Positions 1-9,653 of a DNA stretch of 64,000 nt are shown here, piece by piece. The position numbers and the translations under genes are program-made. This DNA comes from Chitinophagaceae bacterium (lineage in GTDB: Bacteria > Bacteroidota > Bacteroidia > Chitinophagales > UBA10324): assembly GCA_947469485.1 (NCBI GenBank), contig CANIPU010000001.1, forward strand, positions 101,001-165,000. Reading direction: 5' to 3'. Numbering within the stretch: the stretch's first letter is position 1; each line of letters starts with the position of its first letter. The notes below the pieces were generated by a model. The model was given only the letters and a program-made list of their open reading frames with translations, was not told the DNA's origin and searched no databases.

Positions 1-1727
1 CATTTGAAGTATTGCCATCTTCAGCAAATTCAACAACATGGACGGGGCAATATTTAGCTTCAGCTTTTTCAAATACCAACTCCGTTACAGCACCTTTAAT
101 TTCAGTAAGTAATATTGAACACATTTTACTTTCAAGAAGTGGTGTTACTCCTGCTGATGCCAAAGTGAAATTAAACTGGGCTTCTTCAAGTGGATTTGTT
201 GATACAATTGGATTACGGGTTGCAAGCTGGAATGGATCATCTTGGACAAATGCAGGAAAATTTGCATCAAGTGGTACTGCAATATCTGGCTCAATTACAT
301 CAAATATTGCATCATCTTTCAGTGCTTTTACATTCGGAAGAGTAGCTTCAAATACCATAACAACAGGAACATTATTGTCACTTTCTTTTTGTAAAGGAAC
401 TGTTGTATCAGTTCCATTTACTTCAACTGGAATTTATAATGCAGGGAATATTTACACTGTACAATTAAGCGACGCAACAGGAAGTTTTGCATCTCCAATT
501 TCAATAGGCAATTTAACTTCAACATCAAATAATGGAAATATAAATGCAACTATACCTTTTACAGTTATAGATGGTACTGGATATAGGATGAGAGTTGTAA
601 GCTCAAACCCAAACATTATTGGAACTGATAATGGTGCAGATTTTATTATTTCTTCAGCACCAGTTGTTACAATTGCGGCAAGCGGAGGGGGCTCGGCATG
701 TGCTTCTGGTACTATAACACTTTCATTAAGCATTACAGGAGGAACTCCAGGATATGTTTATTTATGGAATACGGGTGAAATAACTTCAACAATTCTTACA
801 GGTCCAGGTAATTACTCAACAACAGTTACTGATGCAAACGGATGTTTAGGTAACACATCAATAACAGTAAACACTTCACCTTGCGATGTGCCAACGAATA
901 TTACTTCAGCAGTAATAAGTGGATCAAAAGCAACAATAACCTGGACAGGTAATAGTTGTGCCGTAAAATATCGTATTCAGACCAGAGTACTGGGTTCTAC
1001 AACCTGGAGTACAACTGCAGTAACTGCCCCAACTTCTACCAAGACTATCAGTACATTATTACCGCTTACTACTTATGAGTATCGCGTTCGATCAGATTGT
1101 AATAGTGCCGGGACTATTGCATCTGCTTATTCAGCCATTCAAACATTTACTACTCTTTGTAATTGTGAAAAACCATCAGCTATCAATTTCACAAATATTG
1201 CACAAACAACAACAACAATTAACTGGACCGGTAATACTTGTGCTTTAAAATACAGATTACAATATCGCAAACAAGGAGTAACCACATGGACAACTACTTT
1301 AATAACCGCTCCAACAGCTTTAAAAAACCTGACAGGCTTATTAAGCAATTCAACCTACGAAATCAGAATGCGCAGTGATTGTAATTCTTCCGGCTCAGTA
1401 AATTCCGGCTGGACTACAATTCAAACATTTACAACTGCATTGCGATTAGAAGATGTTATAACAAATATTTCTGAAAACGAATTCACGATTTTCCCGAATC
1501 CTTCTGATGGAAAATTTATGTTAAGTGTAAATTCTATTGGTGATGGAAATGGAGAAGTCAGAATCACCAATATTCTAGGTCAGGAAGTATTGAAAGAAAC
1601 CTTAGAATTAAAGAATGGGCCGAACTTTTTTAATTACAGATTAGAAGATGTTGCATCCGGAATTTATTTTGTTGAATTGAAAACTGATACCGATGTTACT
1701 ACAAAAATGCTGAATATCAATAAGTAA
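1..1727 (+). CDS. T9SS-exported multidomain surface protein, 5' truncated by window edge
   Basis: The reading frame is open from the left edge (codons from base 3), so this is the C-terminal 574 or so residues of a longer secreted protein. Visible in order: an N-terminal region with no family I can name, a PKD/SprB-like repeat (around residues 220-290, containing YLWNTGE and TVTDANGC), two consecutive fibronectin type III-like domains (about 295-385 and 390-475) that closely resemble each other, each with a TYE.R.RSDCNS segment, and a type A T9SS C-terminal sorting domain starting near FTIFPNPSDGKF and ending LNINK. The sorting domain indicates export by type IX secretion and attachment to the cell surface or release. 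The binding target is unknown. It ends at a hairpin shared with the convergent SprT-like gene. Confidence 0.85.
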   Translation, partial: FEVLPSSANSTTWTGQYLASAFSNTNSVTAPLISVSNIEHILLSRSGVTPADAKVKLNWASSSGFVDTIGLRVASWNGSSWTNAGKFASSGTAISGSITSNIASSFSAFTFGRVASNTITTGTLLSLSFCKGTVVSVPFTSTGIYNAGNIYTVQLSDATGSFASPISIGNLTSTSNNGNINATIPFTVIDGTGYRMRVVSSNPNIIGTDNGADFIISSAPVVTIAASGGGSACASGTITLSLSITGGTPGYVYLWNTGEITSTILTGPGNYSTTVTDANGCLGNTSITVNTSPCDVPTNITSAVISGSKATITWTGNSCAVKYRIQTRVLGSTTWSTTAVTAPTSTKTISTLLPLTTYEYRVRSDCNSAGTIASAYSAIQTFTTLCNCEKPSAINFTNIAQTTTTINWTGNTCALKYRLQYRKQGVTTWTTTLITAPTALKNLTGLLSNSTYEIRMRSDCNSSGSVNSGWTTIQTFTTALRLEDVITNISENEFTIFPNPSDGKFMLSVNSIGDGNGEVRITNILGQEVLKETLELKNGPNFFNYRLEDVASGIYFVELKTDTDVTTKMLNINK

Positions 1728-1747
1728 AATTTTAACAATTGCTTTAT

Positions 1748-1786
1748 AAAAAATCGCGCTTCTTAAATAATGAGGCGCGATTTTTT
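1748..1786. terminator. Bidirectional Rho-independent terminator
   Basis: A 12-bp perfect stem (1748-1759 with 1775-1786), GC core GCGC flanked by A and T tracts, lies between two convergent genes. It should stop transcripts from both sides; the stop codon of the minus-strand gene lies inside its right arm. Confidence 0.85.
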
Positions 1787-2405
1787 ATTTAATGATTTTT
1801 ATTTCTGCAACTGGCGAAAACAAATACACTGCCTTGGTTGCAACATTCTCACACATATATCGTTTTCTCAATTTTTTTCCCTTAAGATAAGTTCTTCCAT
1901 CGTGGGCAATGAATTCGCATCCTTCAACAATATCTTCGAGGTGAAGTGTTTCCCTTTTATTGTATCGTGCTAAAGTTTTTGTTAAAGAAATATCATAACA
2001 CGAACTTGCTGCAGGGTTCTTCAAATATTTTTCCAATGCTGTTGAAATATCTTCAGGAAAAATTTCTAGCCCTAACATTGGTTTCATCAATTCTTTAAAA
2101 TCATTTTTCCATTCAACACCATGTGATGAAACATTTCCTCTGTGTTTCAGCCAAACAATTAAGTGCGCAACTTCATGAACAAAAGTGATAGTGAATGCAA
2201 ATGGATTTAATGTTCCGTTCACCGTAATCACATGTCCTCTTGAATAATCAGGTGAACGATAATCACCCATCACTGTTTTTCTGTTCGGTGTGATGATGAC
2301 TTTTATTTTGTATTCATCTATCCAGTTAACAAGCAGCGGTAATGATTTTGGCGGAACAAATGGATTAAGAATTACAGCAATTTTATTTTTTGCTTCTGAA
2401 TTCAT
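1785..2405 (-). CDS. SprT-like zinc metalloprotein
   Basis: A 206-residue protein with the zinc-binding motif HEVAH near residue 80 (FVHEVAHLIVW), the hallmark of the SprT-like / SPRTN-type domain, followed by CxxVxxG-like elements and a C-terminal zinc-ribbon-like stretch with few cysteines (EGCEF, RYMCENV). SprT-family members are putative proteases; the substrate here is unknown. The ATG overlaps the TAA of the upstream membrane-protein gene by one base (TAATG), so translation is probably coupled. It sits last in a minus-strand run after AtpZ-like and bactofilin genes. Confidence 0.75.
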   Translation of the reverse strand: MNSEAKNKIAVILNPFVPPKSLPLLVNWIDEYKIKVIITPNRKTVMGDYRSPDYSRGHVITVNGTLNPFAFTITFVHEVAHLIVWLKHRGNVSSHGVEWKNDFKELMKPMLGLEIFPEDISTALEKYLKNPAASSCYDISLTKTLARYNKRETLHLEDIVEGCEFIAHDGRTYLKGKKLRKRYMCENVATKAVYLFSPVAEIKIIK

Positions 2406-2803
2406 TACTCCGTTTTCCGGTTCGAAATTTTTGTGAGTTTCATCATTTCAACAACTTCCAAAATTGTATAACAACTATATTCAACAAAAAAAGAGATAAT
2501 AAAATATGGTTTTCCTGGCTTAAATAAAAAAGCATAAGTAACTATAAAAACAAGACTTAATAAAAGCTTGATAGTCATACTTCCAGTTATTGCTGTCACA
2601 AACTTATAATTGTTGTTACTGATAATTCCTTTTGAAGCCCACCAAAACATTATAGGACTTAGAACCGCATAAAAAATAAAAATTGAATAAGTGAAATTTT
2701 CAAAAGGCTGCATATTTTCCAATCGTGAAACAGCTATAGAAAAAACAATCAACATCAAAGTGACCACGAAATATTTTCTCCAGTAAGATTTTAATGTATT
2801 CAA
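2405..2803 (-). CDS. Small four-helix membrane protein next to atpZ-like gene
   Basis: A 132-residue protein with about four hydrophobic segments (near 13-28, 38-56, 70-92, 100-115) and a basic C-terminus. I recognise no domain with certainty. In other Bacteroidota a protein of this size and topology commonly sits between atpZ and atpB and is treated as an AtpI-like (ATP synthase protein I) factor, so I infer that role from position only. Its TTG start overlaps the TGA stop of the upstream gene (TTGA), which argues for coupled translation; no ATG is available near the N-terminus. Confidence 0.6.
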   Translation of the reverse strand: MNTLKSYWRKYFVVTLMLIVFSIAVSRLENMQPFENFTYSIFIFYAVLSPIMFWWASKGIISNNNYKFVTAITGSMTIKLLLSLVFIVTYAFLFKPGKPYFIISFFVEYSCYTILEVVEMMKLTKISNRKTE

Positions 2804-3039
2804 GGTTTTGAAACTTCTTTTATAACAATATACAATCCTAATAAAACACCTCCAAAGGAAAACAGCGTTTTAAATATTGGTAATTGAAAATGAAAAAAAT
2901 GATCAACAAAATAACCAAAAGCAAAGCCAATCATTACTGCAGCAATTAATTGAAATCCAATGCTTGAATAACGAGCATATGCTGAAGCATCAGACTGCTT
3001 CTTTTCTGAGTTCTTGTTGTTGGATGTTGTGTTTTTCAC
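2800..3039 (-). CDS. AtpZ/AtpI family protein
   Basis: A 79-residue protein with a charged N-terminus and two membrane segments (about 26-45 and 55-75). The pattern YSSIGFQL...GFAFGYFVDHFF...FGVLLGLY-like spacing is typical of AtpZ/AtpI, small proteins encoded upstream of F1Fo ATP synthase that assist assembly or ion supply. Its first 50 bases overlap the 3' end of the bactofilin gene in another frame; the next downstream Met lies inside the first membrane helix, so the overlapping start looks real. The ATP synthase genes that usually follow are absent here. Confidence 0.75.
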   Translation of the reverse strand: MKNTTSNNKNSEKKQSDASAYARYSSIGFQLIAAVMIGFAFGYFVDHFFHFQLPIFKTLFSFGGVLLGLYIVIKEVSKP

Positions 3040-3439
3040 CGGGTTTTATTTCTTTCACTCCCATGCGGCAACTGCCATTAAACTTAGCGCCGGTCTCAAC
3101 TACAAATTTTCCCGTAGTGATATTCCCTTCGATGTATGCAGATGATTTTAAAAAAAGCAATTCATCCACTTCCACTGTTCCGAAAATTTTTCCACTGATA
3201 TCAGCGTTATCACAAATGATATCACCATCCACAGAACCTGTAACACCAATTACAATTTTTGCTTTAGATGTAACAGTTCCTTTCACCATTCCGTCAATTC
3301 TAATATCGCCGTCGCAAACAATTTCGCCCTGGATGGTTGTTCCCTGACCAATAATATTTACGGCATTTGAATTTGGATTAGATGAGTTGGTTTGTTGAAC
3401 CTTCGTCTGATTAATGTCTTGTGCTGGTTTGTTAAACAT
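2990..3439 (-). CDS. Bactofilin (polymer-forming cytoskeletal protein)
   Basis: A 149-residue protein whose centre (about 30-125) shows the right-handed beta-helix periodicity of bactofilins: IGQGTTIQGEIVCDGDIRIDG, then GTVTSKAKIVIGVTGSVDGDI and ISGKIFGTVEVDELLFLKSS, with Gly and hydrophobic residues spaced about every 6. The N-terminus is polar and Asn/Gln rich, and a short basic tail follows. Bactofilins form filaments without nucleotide and often recruit or regulate cell-wall hydrolases. The gene directly upstream encodes an M23 peptidase, matching the recurrent bactofilin-M23 pairing. The distance to that gene is 12 bases, so they are almost certainly cotranscribed. Confidence 0.9.
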   Translation of the reverse strand: MFNKPAQDINQTKVQQTNSSNPNSNAVNIIGQGTTIQGEIVCDGDIRIDGMVKGTVTSKAKIVIGVTGSVDGDIICDNADISGKIFGTVEVDELLFLKSSAYIEGNITTGKFVVETGAKFNGSCRMGVKEIKPGEKHNIQQQELRKEAV

Positions 3440-3451
3440 GGTTAATTTTTT

Positions 3452-4351
3452 TTAATTGAACACTATGTAATCCTGCGGATTTAATGGCAACCCTTTGTAC
3501 CATAATTCAAAGTGAAGATGAGGACCAGATGTTTGTTCGCCACTATTTCCAATCACTGCAATAACATCACCGGCTTTAATAAATGCCCCTTCCTTTTTTA
3601 ACAACACTGAATTATGCTTGTACAAAGATATTAAATTGTTTGAGTGTTGAATAGCAATTACATATCCTGTTTCCGTTGTCCAGTTTGCAAACACTACCAC
3701 CCCATCCAAAGTGGCCTTAATTGCTTCATTTTCAGGCGCTACAATATCTACCCCATAATGATCTTCCTTTGGGGCGAATCCAGCTGTTACATAACCTTTA
3801 ACCGGCTGAAAGAAATGAAATTCTGCAATTGAACCGAATTTTTTTCCAATCTGGTCTTTCGCTAAATCTAGATTTAGCATAAAGCTGCTTTCATTCTCTA
3901 CATTTTCTCGCAATTTAGATTCCATTGGAGAAATCTTTTTCAAATCAATACTATCAAACTGATGAACCGTTTCTGCATCAATTACCGGTGTATCAATTTT
4001 TACAATTGGTTCACCATTGTTTATAATACTTTCTAAGTTTGATACATAAAGGTCATGCGCTTTTACAGCCAATTCCATGCTATCAGCTTTAATCCGAAGA
4101 TTTATAAGTTCACGCCTGTTGCTTGAACTTGCATACCCTGGTATATATTCTTTAAGTGGAGTAAAAACTATTGCAGATGTTACGAAAGAAACTATAATTA
4201 CGATTAGTGTACTTAGTAAAATATAGATGTTTACACGAGAAAGGCGAAAAGATGAAACCTCTTCAAAGGTTTCATCATTCATAATTACCAATCGGTACTT
4301 ATTTGTTAATTGTTTTAAAACGCGCTTAACCGGACTTTTGTGTTCTTCCAT
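3452..4351 (-). CDS. Membrane-anchored M23 (LytM) peptidoglycan endopeptidase
   Basis: A 299-residue protein with a short cytoplasmic N-terminus, one membrane helix (about 37-60), a coiled region (about 75-130) and a C-terminal LytM domain. The metal ligands are visible: H and D in DHYGVDIVAP (about 200) and HLH in GPHLHFELW (about 278). This family cleaves peptide crosslinks in peptidoglycan in the periplasm. First gene of the minus-strand run leading into bactofilin and AtpZ, and divergent from the PorW/SprE gene; this order recurs in Bacteroidota and suggests a shared role at the envelope. Confidence 0.9.
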   Translation of the reverse strand: MEEHKSPVKRVLKQLTNKYRLVIMNDETFEEVSSFRLSRVNIYILLSTLIVIIVSFVTSAIVFTPLKEYIPGYASSSNRRELINLRIKADSMELAVKAHDLYVSNLESIINNGEPIVKIDTPVIDAETVHQFDSIDLKKISPMESKLRENVENESSFMLNLDLAKDQIGKKFGSIAEFHFFQPVKGYVTAGFAPKEDHYGVDIVAPENEAIKATLDGVVVFANWTTETGYVIAIQHSNNLISLYKHNSVLLKKEGAFIKAGDVIAVIGNSGEQTSGPHLHFELWYKGLPLNPQDYIVFN

Positions 4352-4644
4352 TTATTTACCCCTCTCAGATTTAATCATAAACCGCACAATTTACTTTTAT
4401 ATCCTTGTTTCAGAAAAAATTCCGCCTGAAAAATTAGTTATTATTTGAATAAGGAAAATATTTAAATTGTATTGTTATTAAATTTTAGATTCTGAGTTTT
4501 TTAAAAGAACAGTAATTATCATCTCAACACCTGAATGTTAGATTTTTTTATAGTTCCTTTAGGTTCACTTTCTATATTTGTTAAATGAGTTAGTACTATT
4601 TTTTCAAGTTAATCGTTTCACCTCAGGGAAAAATCTGGCAGCAT
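4352..4644. promoter_or_regulatory. Divergent promoter region (M23 / PorW), AT-rich
   Basis: These 293 bases separate two divergent genes and hold no ORF or RNA gene I can support. On the plus strand TATATTTG at 4573-4580 fits the Bacteroidota -7 element TAnnTTTG and lies about 65 bases upstream of the PorW start; I see no convincing -33 TTTG partner. No clear box was found for the minus-strand side. Confidence 0.4.
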
Positions 4645-7314
4645 TTGAAGAACATAAAATTAAGCGCAACATTATTATTGACAGGCATAGTATTTCTATT
4701 TGCCTGTTCAGGAGGAAAAAAAGGCAGTAAATTATCATTAATGGGTGGTTTTTATCACAACACTACCGCCCGTTACAATGGATTTTATTATGGCAAATTG
4801 AAATTGAATCGTGTAAAAGAGAGTATGACATCTTCTTTGCAGGATGATTACACAAAATTGCTTCCGTTGTTTACTGATGAAGAAGCTGGTACAGGTTCAA
4901 AAGGCGACCTTGACTCAGTTATAATTAAATTATCTGTAGTTACTCAATTACATCCTAAAAGCAAGTGGGTGGACGACTGTTACCAACTAATAGGCGAATC
5001 ATATTTTTACAAAGGTGATTATGAAGACGCTCTTTCAACTTTTCAATATATAGTAGCCACTTTTAAAGAAACAGGAAAAAAGAAAAAACCAACTGGTGGA
5101 AAAAAAATAAAAGAAGGAGATGTAACAATTCCATGGTTGAAAAATTCCGAGGGTTTTAGCATTCAGCATAAACCAATTAGAAATGAAGCTTTGCTCTGGC
5201 TATTGAAAACCTATATTGCTTTAGGAAAACATGATGAAGCACAAAGCATTATTAAAGTACTGGCTTCTGATCAGACTTTCCCTTTCGATCTTCGGGATGA
5301 ATTTACTTTAATAAACACACAGAATTTTTTAAAGCAGGAAAGGTATTCGGATGCAATTGCACCGCTCAAGCAGGCTATTGTACTTACCAAAAAGAAAAAA
5401 GATAAAATCCGATACAGTTATATCCTTTCTCAACTTTATCAATTGACTAATAATTCTGATAAAGCAATTGAATCTTTTAAAAAAGCAATTGCTATGAAAC
5501 CCGAATATAAAATGGAGTTTTATGCAAACATTAATATTGCAAAATCATTTTCTGGAAATGGTAAAACATCTGCAACCGAAATTCTCGCACTATTAGAAAA
5601 ATTATCAAGAGACGATAAATATGAAGAATTCCGTGATCAGATTTATTATACAATGGCAGAAGTATATCTAAAGGAAAACAATAAACTATTAGCGGTAAAA
5701 TCTTTAAAAAAATCCATTGAAAGCAGCACAACAAACATTAATCAAAAATCATTAGCCTATTTAAAATTAGCTGAGTTGGATTTTGAAGTTAAAAATTATG
5801 TAAGTGCCGCCGGATTTTATGATAGTACAGCAGCATTTATGACCAAGTCGTTTGAAAAATATGATGAGGTTACATTAAAGAAGAAGATACTGGACAATCT
5901 TGTATATCAAATAAATATTGTTTCAAGAGAAGATAGTTTGTTGAAATTAGCTTCTATGCCTGAAAAAGATCTGAATAAAGTATTGGATGCCCTGATTGAT
6001 AACTTTGAAAAACAACAAAAATTAGATTCACTTCAAAACAATGCAGTTGTTTCATCTGACGCTAAAAAAATTGAAGAAGAAAACGATATAAAGAATGGCT
6101 GGTATTTCTATAACACTGCTACTAAAGGATCTGGGTTTAATGATTTTAAAAAGAAGTGGGGAAACAGACCTAATGAAAACAACTGGCGCAGAAATAACAA
6201 AACCAGTTCAGAAGAAAATTCTGATGCCCAAAACAGTAAATCAGATGCTGGTGCTAATACTTTTACCGGAAGCAAGTTAACACGCGAAGATTTAAAAAAA
6301 GGAATTCCTTTTAAACCTGAAGAGAAAAAAGCATCTGATTTAAAAATTCAAAATGCGTTATATACTATTGGCGGAATTTATAAAGAAGGACTAAAAGATT
6401 TTGAGAATTCTATTTCAACCTATGAAGATTTGCTTAAACGATACCAGTTATTTGAATTAGAACCTGCAACCTTTTATGCTTTGCATTTGCTTTATAACAA
6501 TAAAGGAATGGCCATGCAAACAGAAAATTACAAACAACAGATCTTAAAAAACTATCCTAATTCTGAATATGCTAAACTTTTAACTAACCCAAATTATTTA
6601 GAGGAGAAGAAAGCAGGTGCAGGACTTGTGGAGATTTATTATCAATCAGCATTTTCACTTTACGAACAACAAAAATATGCTGAGGTAATAATAAAAACTA
6701 AAGCAGCAGATACAATGTTTAAACCTAATCCGATTGCTGCAAAATTTGACTTGCTTGAATCGTTTGCTATTGCTCAAACGCAACCGGTTGACACTTTTAA
6801 ATCAGCCTTAAAAAGCATTATTAAAAGATATGTTGTTGGAGAGGAAGCGGAAAAAGCAAAACAGTTATTAGGCAATATTGACAAACCAAAAGGTGGCGAC
6901 AAAAATGTAAAGCAATTAAAAGATTCAACTTTTCAGAGCAGTGCTTCATCTTACTCCGTTCATAAAACCAATGCACATTATTTTATCATTTTATTTACTG
7001 ATGATGACCCTGCGATAGAATCGGTTAAGGATTCGTTACAAAATTTCATTACCAAAAATTATTCATTAAATACTTACAAGGTTTCTACTATGATGCTGGA
7101 TAAAAAACAGCAAATGATTATGGTAAAACAAATGAAGAACATGGAAGATGCAATGGATTTTTACTCTGATGCTTCAAGCCAGACATTTTATGATGAAATT
7201 GAATTAACTGATTTTTATTTTTTCATTATTGACGATAAAAATTTCGCTGCTTTTTTTAAGAATAAAAACCTCACTGATTATATGCAGTTTTTTGATGCGA
7301 ATTATAATCCCTAA
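4645..7314 (+). CDS. porW: T9SS lipoprotein PorW/SprE (TPR protein)
   Basis: An 889-residue lipoprotein: signal peptide with lipobox ending LFAC (Cys21), then a long array of tetratricopeptide-like helical repeats (about 90-430 and 570-760) and a C-terminal domain. The early sequence SLMGGFYHNTTARYNGFYYGKLKL is typical of PorW/SprE, an outer-membrane-associated lipoprotein needed for type IX secretion and, in gliding species, for motility. The start is a TTG: no in-frame ATG lies between it and the upstream stop at 4591, and it places the signal peptide correctly. The gene lies 25 bases upstream of a class A PBP gene and divergent from bactofilin/M23, a neighbourhood known for this family. 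Confidence 0.85.
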   Translation: MKNIKLSATLLLTGIVFLFACSGGKKGSKLSLMGGFYHNTTARYNGFYYGKLKLNRVKESMTSSLQDDYTKLLPLFTDEEAGTGSKGDLDSVIIKLSVVTQLHPKSKWVDDCYQLIGESYFYKGDYEDALSTFQYIVATFKETGKKKKPTGGKKIKEGDVTIPWLKNSEGFSIQHKPIRNEALLWLLKTYIALGKHDEAQSIIKVLASDQTFPFDLRDEFTLINTQNFLKQERYSDAIAPLKQAIVLTKKKKDKIRYSYILSQLYQLTNNSDKAIESFKKAIAMKPEYKMEFYANINIAKSFSGNGKTSATEILALLEKLSRDDKYEEFRDQIYYTMAEVYLKENNKLLAVKSLKKSIESSTTNINQKSLAYLKLAELDFEVKNYVSAAGFYDSTAAFMTKSFEKYDEVTLKKKILDNLVYQINIVSREDSLLKLASMPEKDLNKVLDALIDNFEKQQKLDSLQNNAVVSSDAKKIEEENDIKNGWYFYNTATKGSGFNDFKKKWGNRPNENNWRRNNKTSSEENSDAQNSKSDAGANTFTGSKLTREDLKKGIPFKPEEKKASDLKIQNALYTIGGIYKEGLKDFENSISTYEDLLKRYQLFELEPATFYALHLLYNNKGMAMQTENYKQQILKNYPNSEYAKLLTNPNYLEEKKAGAGLVEIYYQSAFSLYEQQKYAEVIIKTKAADTMFKPNPIAAKFDLLESFAIAQTQPVDTFKSALKSIIKRYVVGEEAEKAKQLLGNIDKPKGGDKNVKQLKDSTFQSSASSYSVHKTNAHYFIILFTDDDPAIESVKDSLQNFITKNYSLNTYKVSTMMLDKKQQMIMVKQMKNMEDAMDFYSDASSQTFYDEIELTDFYFFIIDDKNFAAFFKNKNLTDYMQFFDANYNP

Positions 7315-7339
7315 ATTGAAAATTCAGTTTTAGTAGTTC

Positions 7340-9553
7340 ATGAACAAAAAGAAAAATTCATATAGAAAATACATCCGCATTTTTTGGTATTTAACCGGAG
7401 GACTATTGTTTTCTGTTATCCTGCTAATTACACTTACTTCGTTTGGATTATTTGGGGATATGCCAACTTTTGAAGAACTTGAAAACCCAAAAAGCTCATT
7501 AGCTACAGAAGTTTACAGTTCAGATGGGGTTCTTCTCGGAAAATATTATTTCGAGAACCGAAGTGAATCTTCATTTGAAGAAATTCCAGCATCTTTAAAA
7601 AACGCGCTAATTGCCACTGAGGATATTCGGTTTTACGATCATAGTGGAATTGATTATTGGGGAACAGTTGGAGGAATTGTTTCAACTTTGCTTGGAGATA
7701 AGCGTGGAGCCTCAACAATTTCACAACAACTTGCATTGAATCTTTTTTCTGCCCGTGAAAAAAATCCATGGAAAAGAATGACCCAAAAATTACAGGAGTG
7801 GATCATAGCAGTGAAACTTGAACGGCGATATACTAAAGAAGAAATAATAAACCTTTATTTTAACACTGTTGCCTTCAGTGATAATTCTTTCGGAATAAAA
7901 TCTGCTTCACTTACATACTTCAGCAAAGATCCTGATTCGTTGAAAGTGGAAGAAGCAGCTGTTCTTGTTGGAATGTTAAAAGGAAATACGCTTTATAATC
8001 CCCGTCGTAATCCAAAAAAATCTATGGAGCGCCGTAATACGGTGCTGGATCAAATGGAGAAATATGGATTTATTACCAAAGCACAATTAGACTCTGCAAA
8101 AAAATATCCTATTAAATTATTTTATCAAAGCCCTGATCATAACGAGGGTGTTGCCACATATTTCCGTGAACACCTACGACAGGATTTAATGAAGTGGTGT
8201 AAGGAAAACAAAAAATCAACCGGAGAATTTTACAATCTGTATAAAGATGGATTGAAAGTATATACAACAATCAATTACAAAATGCAGGTGTATGCAGAGG
8301 CTGCAGTTCAAAAGCACATGGCAGAACTGCAAAAACAATTCTACCAAAGCTACAAAGGTTCAGCACCGTGGGGCAAAGATGACAAGTTCATCAACGATGC
8401 CATGAAACAATGTGACCGATACATTCGAATGAGACAACAAAAAATTTCGGTTGACAGTATTATAAAATCGTTTAACACACCACAAGCAATGACTGTTTTT
8501 TCATATCGTGGTGATATAGATACTGTAATGACTCCTTTTGATTCAATAAAATACTATAAGTATTTTTTGCACACCGGATTCATGGTTACAAATCCACATA
8601 CCGGAGAAATTGTTTCGTGGGTTGGTGGAATCAATCATCGTTACTTTAAATATGATCATGTAAATATTCATGCCAAGCGCCAGGTTGGTTCTACCATTAA
8701 ACCTATCCTTTACACTACTGCAATTGAAAATGGTTATAGCCCCTGCTTCGAAGTTCCTAATGTAAAAGTTGTATTCGAAAATTTTAACAACTGGAGTCCG
8801 GATAATTCTGACAATAAGTATGGTGGTGTTTACACATTGTATAAAGGATTGGCAATGTCAGTAAATACCATTAGCGCATATCTTATGAAACAAATTGGTC
8901 CTCAACCCATGATTGATATGGCGCATCGCCTTGGAATTGAAAGCAAAATGGATCCATATCCATCATTATGCCTTGGCGTTCCTGATATTTCAGTTTTTGA
9001 AATGGTTGGAGCCTATGGAACATTTGCAAATAAGGGTGTTTATAATAAACCATACTATATACAGCGAATCACAGATAGCCGCGGAAATGTACTTCAGGAA
9101 TTTACAACCAAAAAAGTGGAAGCTATTAACGAGGGAGTTGCTTATATAATGGTTCGGATGCTTGAAAATGTTGTGAACTCAGGAACCGGGCAGCGTTTGC
9201 GAGGCAAGTATGGAATTACAGGTGAAGTTGGAGGAAAAACCGGAACTACTCAAAACAATACCGATGGCTGGTTTATGTCAATAACACCAGAACTAACAGG
9301 CGGAGTATGGGTTGGCGGCGACGATAGAATCATTCGGTTCCGTTCAATTTTTTACGGCCAGGGTGCCAGCATGGCTTTGCCTATCTGGGGTTATTTTCTA
9401 AAAAATGTTTATTCAGATAAATCACTTGGTATTTCCCCGGATGCCACATTTGAAACTCCTGCGGGTGATCTTGGCATTGAAACCGATTGCAGTAAATACA
9501 AACAAAGAGGTGACGATAAAAAGAAAATAATTTTTGGCGAACAATTTAATTAA
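7340..9553 (+). CDS. mrcA: Class A penicillin-binding protein (PBP1A type)
   Basis: A 737-residue bifunctional peptidoglycan synthase: membrane helix (about 16-37), GT51 glycosyltransferase domain with catalytic Glu in TEDIRFYDHSG (Glu94) and RGASTISQQLALNLF, then a transpeptidase domain with SxxK (S451 in GSTIKP), SVN further on, and KTG in GGKTGTTQNN (about 633). It polymerises and crosslinks peptidoglycan on the periplasmic face. Length is normal. It follows the PorW gene by 25 bases and is probably cotranscribed with it. No terminator hairpin is evident downstream. Confidence 0.95.
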   Translation: MNKKKNSYRKYIRIFWYLTGGLLFSVILLITLTSFGLFGDMPTFEELENPKSSLATEVYSSDGVLLGKYYFENRSESSFEEIPASLKNALIATEDIRFYDHSGIDYWGTVGGIVSTLLGDKRGASTISQQLALNLFSAREKNPWKRMTQKLQEWIIAVKLERRYTKEEIINLYFNTVAFSDNSFGIKSASLTYFSKDPDSLKVEEAAVLVGMLKGNTLYNPRRNPKKSMERRNTVLDQMEKYGFITKAQLDSAKKYPIKLFYQSPDHNEGVATYFREHLRQDLMKWCKENKKSTGEFYNLYKDGLKVYTTINYKMQVYAEAAVQKHMAELQKQFYQSYKGSAPWGKDDKFINDAMKQCDRYIRMRQQKISVDSIIKSFNTPQAMTVFSYRGDIDTVMTPFDSIKYYKYFLHTGFMVTNPHTGEIVSWVGGINHRYFKYDHVNIHAKRQVGSTIKPILYTTAIENGYSPCFEVPNVKVVFENFNNWSPDNSDNKYGGVYTLYKGLAMSVNTISAYLMKQIGPQPMIDMAHRLGIESKMDPYPSLCLGVPDISVFEMVGAYGTFANKGVYNKPYYIQRITDSRGNVLQEFTTKKVEAINEGVAYIMVRMLENVVNSGTGQRLRGKYGITGEVGGKTGTTQNNTDGWFMSITPELTGGVWVGGDDRIIRFRSIFYGQGASMALPIWGYFLKNVYSDKSLGISPDATFETPAGDLGIETDCSKYKQRGDDKKKIIFGEQFN

Positions 9554-9653
9554 GCGTTTAAATGAATTGTTCTCATATTTTAATTCACGATTTGGAATTA
9601 TATATCTTCTAATAAATCTAATTTAGTTTTATTATCGCAGAACAAATAATTGA

